Assembly (NCBI GenBank): GCA_035291025.1
Contig: DATDTB010000094.1
Location: forward strand, 1 to 7,514
Length of the DNA stretch: 7,514 bases
Origin: DATDTB01 sp035291025
GTDB lineage: Archaea; Iainarchaeota; Iainarchaeia; JAFGOX01; DATDTB01
Reading direction: 5' to 3'
The notes under the pieces were generated by a model, which was given only the letters and a program-made list of their open reading frames with translations, was not told the DNA's origin and did not search any database. This document shows positions 5,123 through 7,514 of the stretch, piece by piece. Both the position numbers and the translations under genes were made by a program. Numbering within the stretch: the first letter of the stretch is position 1; every line of letters begins with the position of its first letter.

Positions 5123-6148
5123 TTGCTAGTATTCGAGTCCGACGGCGTCTTCTTGCGGGAAGGCGATTCAAAGTTTGTCGTGGATGGCAGGAGGCTTTCC
5201 GGGGCGACCGCGGCCTTCGTGACGCACGCGCACTCGGACCACGCCCGCCTTCCAAAGAACCCAGAATGCGACGTGTACGCGGCGCCCGAGACGCTTAAGA
5301 TGCTTGGCTGGGAGGAAAAACACAGGGTCAAGGCCTTTGGGAAAAGGCTTTCCTTGGACGGCTTTTCCATTAACTTCCACAACGCGGGCCACATCCACGG
5401 CTCCAAGCAAGTGCACTTCGCCAACGACTTGGACTTGGTCGTGACTGGCGACGTGAAGCTCAGTGACGACTTGGTGGTGAAGGGCGCCACGCCAGTCGCA
5501 TCGGACGTCTTGGTGATTGAGTCCACTTTCGGCTCTCCCGAGTTCGTTTTCCCAAAACGAGAAGACGTCTACGAGGACATGAAAAACTGGGTGAAGGCGA
5601 ACTGGGAAGCCGGCGCTTCAGTCATACTAGCCGGTTATGCGACGGGAAAAGCCCAGGAACTCACGGCGTTTTGCAACGAGTACTTGGGCACCCCGCCCAT
5701 TGTCCACCCAAAGGTCTTCAGGGTCAACAAGGCTTGCAGCGACTCCGGCGCCAGGCTCGGCGAGTACTTGAGCGCCGCGGGCCCCGAGGCAAGGGAGGCA
5801 GCGCGCGGCGAGAGCGTGTTCATTTTGCCGCCGTCAATGGTGAACATGGACTCAATTTCAACGCTTTCATTCGAGTTCAACAGGCGTTTCGTTGCCGGCT
5901 TTGCGACTGGGTGGGCTTCCACGAGCTTCTCGCCCAGGACTTACAGCAAGAACTTCCCGTTGTCGAGCCACGCCGACTTCAATGAACTCCTTGAAATCGT
6001 GCGGCAGTCCGGCGCCAAGAAAGTCTTCACTTACCACGGGTTTTCCAGGGAGCTGGCGAGCCACTTGCGAAAACGACTTGGAGTGAACGCCGTGCCCTTG
6101 ACGGGGAAAAAGCAGAGCTCGCTGGCGGACTTCTGCGCAATGGCGTGA
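5123..6148 (+). CDS. MBL-fold beta-CASP nuclease (mRNA 3'-end processing factor / YSH1-like, COG1236)
   Basis: This is a 341-residue cytoplasmic metallo-beta-lactamase-fold nuclease that should use two zinc ions to cut RNA, or possibly DNA. Visible motifs are HAHSDH (35-40), GHIHGS (His 90), TGDVKLSDD (Asp 110), beta-CASP motif A ESTFG (Glu 133), GYATGKAQEL, motif B SSHADF (His 283) and motif C YHGFSREL (His 305). All expected metal ligands are present, so the enzyme looks active. It lacks the N-terminal KH domains of archaeal CPSF1-type enzymes, and its beta-CASP insertion is small. In length and in the ESTFG/PEF/FP context it resembles compact archaeal members and the bacterial DNA-ligase-associated exonucleases. 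No ligase gene is seen here, so an RNA role is more likely but unproven. The TTG at 5123 is preferred on ribosome-site spacing; TTG at 5117 would add two residues. It has its own promoter. Confidence 0.9.
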   Translation: MLVFESDGVFLREGDSKFVVDGRRLSGATAAFVTHAHSDHARLPKNPECDVYAAPETLKMLGWEEKHRVKAFGKRLSLDGFSINFHNAGHIHGSKQVHFANDLDLVVTGDVKLSDDLVVKGATPVASDVLVIESTFGSPEFVFPKREDVYEDMKNWVKANWEAGASVILAGYATGKAQELTAFCNEYLGTPPIVHPKVFRVNKACSDSGARLGEYLSAAGPEAREAARGESVFILPPSMVNMDSISTLSFEFNRRFVAGFATGWASTSFSPRTYSKNFPLSSHADFNELLEIVRQSGAKKVFTYHGFSRELASHLRKRLGVNAVPLTGKKQSSLADFCAMA

Positions 6149-6156
6149 GCAGGGCC

Positions 6157-6161
6157 TTTTT
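6157..6161 (+). terminator. Weak T-tract terminator after the nuclease gene
   Basis: Five T residues lie 8 nt past the stop codon with no hairpin. This is the only candidate terminator before the next promoter-like region. Confidence 0.3.
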
Positions 6162-6185
6162 CTACGGCAACGGCTTTCCAGCGTA

Positions 6186-6214
6186 AGTATTTATGTCTTT
6201 TCCCGTTTTATTTT
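6186..6214 (+). promoter_or_regulatory. Promoter region of the surface protein gene
   Basis: Two TATA-like elements are present: TATTTAT (6188-6194) and TTTTATTTT (6206-6214). The first would start transcription near 6216, with a leader of about 34 nt. The second would start near 6236, just before the ribosome binding site. Which one is used cannot be decided from sequence. Confidence 0.45.
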
Positions 6215-6237
6215 GCAGTCATTGTTTCCAACGGGGC

Positions 6238-6246
6238 GGGGTTGAT
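6238..6246 (+). promoter_or_regulatory. Ribosome binding site of the surface protein gene
   Basis: GGGGTTGAT resembles the archaeal GGAGGTGAT site and ends 3 nt before the ATG at 6250, so its G-rich core is about 8 nt away. It supports 6250; the ATG at 6254 is in another frame. Confidence 0.5.
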
Positions 6247-6249
6247 TTA

Positions 6250-7514
6250 ATGAATGAAAGGCAGTTTTTTTGCTTGGCTTTCGCTGTTTTTTTAAGCGTT
6301 CCATTTGCCAGTGCGGGCGTCCCGGTTTACGCCTTGCTCCAAGAGGACTCGAACGAGGACTACAACATCAACATTTTCACTGGCTTGAGGAACGGCATCT
6401 TCGAGGGCGACTTGAATTACTGGACGCCCATAGACAACCCCGCGGTCCAGTGCGGCAAAATAGAGCGCAGCTCGGGCGGGGGAAGGCTTGCCGCGTGCAA
6501 CGGGGACGAGAAAAAGCTGTGGCAAACGGTCAGCTTGACGGCGTTGAACGCTAAGTCTAAGGATTCACTGGAGTTCAGCTTCAAGGGCCGCACTTCCTCG
6601 GTCAAGCAGTCCGGGAGCTGCAGCACTTGCGCCGGGTTGAGCTCTTCGCAGTGCGCCTTCGCCTACGTTGACTTGGAGTACTACAACCAAACCACTGTAA
6701 GGGGTTACACTCGTTTTTACATTGAGTTCGGGGGGTACGACCAGTTGTTTGCCTCCGAGAAGTGCGACAGCGGCACCGCTCGATACGTTTCCCTCGGCGC
6801 CGCAACTGGAACACTGAAGGACTTCGGGCCCTTCACTATCAAGAACTACTTGCCAAAAGACGTGTCGCTTGACGGCGTTACAGACATCCGCGTTTCGTTC
6901 TTGGCGAACAATCAAGGCGCGTTCTTGAATGACTCGCTTACTGAAATGGTCGTGGACGACGTCAACGTGGTTTACGCAAAATTTGAAAAGCTGCCCAAGT
7001 GCGGGGACGGCGAATGCAACGGCGCCGAAACGTGCGCGACGTGCGACGAGGACTGCGTTTACAGCAAGAAAAAACAGCAATGCGTCGCCGGAAAGATTTC
7101 CGACTTGCCCCCCCCGTCCAATGCCTGCTCTCTTGACTCCCAGTGCTCTTACTGCAATTCGGCGTGCATGACCACATTGGAGTGCGACTTCGAGGACTAC
7201 AACGTAATGCCTGACAAGAACTGCTCGTGCGACTCTAACACTAGCACGTGCGTCGTGAAAGAAGAACCCTTGGTGGAAGAACCAGTTGGAGACGAAAACG
7301 CGCTCGACGCCAACGCCGAGGACTCCAACGGCGAGGGCAGCGATTCAAACCTTCAATCAGGCAAGCAGGACTCCGAGGACTCAAACGACTCAGAAAAGGC
7401 TGGGAAGTCCGAGGCAGGCGGCCTTGGAAACCTCGTGTTGGGGGGAATTGCAGGGATAATACTCTTGGTGATAGTCTCGGTTGCCTACTTCATAATGAAG
7501 AGCAGCCCGAAGAC
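6250..7514 (+). CDS. Type I surface protein: lectin-like ectodomain, Cys-rich stalk, acidic linker, C-terminal TM (3' partial)
   Basis: The frame stays open from the ATG to the window's end (421 codons plus two bases), so the last few residues are missing. A signal peptide (about 1-22, probable cleavage after ASA) leads to an ectodomain. Its NGIFEGDLNYWT (48-59) matches the NGxFE...W start of carbohydrate-binding beta-sandwich domains, which would end near VVDDVNVVYA (234-243). A Cys-rich stalk follows: CGDGECNGAETCATCDEDC (251-269), a module seen in many prokaryotic surface proteins, then SLDSQCSYCNSAC and CSCDSNTSTC to about 334. Residues about 337-390 are rich in Asp, Glu, Ser and Asn, likely an extended linker. 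A TM helix spans about 393-415, followed by MKSSPK. Possible N-glycosylation sites include Asn 146, 227, 324 and 330. Ligand and exact family are not recognised. Confidence 0.85.
   Translation, partial: MNERQFFCLAFAVFLSVPFASAGVPVYALLQEDSNEDYNINIFTGLRNGIFEGDLNYWTPIDNPAVQCGKIERSSGGGRLAACNGDEKKLWQTVSLTALNAKSKDSLEFSFKGRTSSVKQSGSCSTCAGLSSSQCAFAYVDLEYYNQTTVRGYTRFYIEFGGYDQLFASEKCDSGTARYVSLGAATGTLKDFGPFTIKNYLPKDVSLDGVTDIRVSFLANNQGAFLNDSLTEMVVDDVNVVYAKFEKLPKCGDGECNGAETCATCDEDCVYSKKKQQCVAGKISDLPPPSNACSLDSQCSYCNSACMTTLECDFEDYNVMPDKNCSCDSNTSTCVVKEEPLVEEPVGDENALDANAEDSNGEGSDSNLQSGKQDSEDSNDSEKAGKSEAGGLGNLVLGGIAGIILLVIVSVAYFIMKSSPK

Noticed and set aside
5092..5526. Minus-strand open frame of 144 codons over the nuclease start.
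   Set aside because: It lies opposite the essential HAHSDH and GHIHGS coding motifs and runs through the nuclease promoter.
6565..7080. Minus-strand open frame of 171 codons inside the surface protein gene.
   Set aside because: The plus frame is open for 421 codons with signal peptide, Cys modules and TM anchor; the minus frame shows no domain and no ribosome binding site.
7318..7420. Repeated GAC/TCC/AAC codons in the surface protein considered as a DNA tandem repeat.
   Set aside because: There is no fixed unit; it is low-complexity Asp/Ser/Asn/Glu coding sequence of a linker next to a TM anchor.

Overview
The window looks like chromosomal DNA from an archaeon. The evidence is TATA/BRE-like promoter elements about 25 bp before likely transcript starts, GGTG/GAGGT-type ribosome binding sites, terminators that are plain T-tracts without hairpins, and archaeal protein families: a PF09826-type secreted beta-propeller, a membrane-anchored ArsR-like regulator, and a beta-CASP RNA-processing nuclease. 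Base composition looks somewhat GC-rich, and the many short lineage-specific surface proteins are compatible with a DPANN-type lineage such as Diapherotrites or Micrarchaeota. That placement is a guess. No RNA genes, mobile elements or CRISPR arrays were seen.

Layout. (1) 1-495 (+): C-terminal part of an M29-like aminopeptidase, running in from the left edge. (2) 524-3484 (-): a large secreted or membrane-anchored beta-propeller protein with a cysteine-dense tail, convergent with gene 1 across a 28-bp T/A-tract gap. (3) 3485-3660: a divergent control region with a 22-bp near-perfect palindrome centred almost equally between two TATA-like boxes. (4) 3661-4326 (+): a winged-helix regulator carrying two transmembrane helices. 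(5) 4355-5044 (+): a single-pass membrane protein with a proline-rich cytoplasmic linker and a small helical C-terminal domain, probably with its own leaderless promoter. (6) 5123-6148 (+): a compact MBL/beta-CASP nuclease. (7) 6250 to the right edge (+): a type I surface protein with a lectin-like ectodomain, a Cys-rich stalk, an acidic Ser/Asp-rich linker and a C-terminal membrane anchor.

How they may work together. Four of the six genes encode envelope-associated proteins. The most striking arrangement is the divergent pair of membrane-tethered DNA-binding regulator and large extracellular propeller protein, separated by a palindromic candidate operator. This suggests, without proving it, a one-component membrane sensor that controls its own gene and the propeller gene. 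The beta-CASP nuclease is probably a housekeeping gene with its own promoter. The M29-like fragment is a neighbour transcribed toward the propeller gene and is not obviously connected to it.
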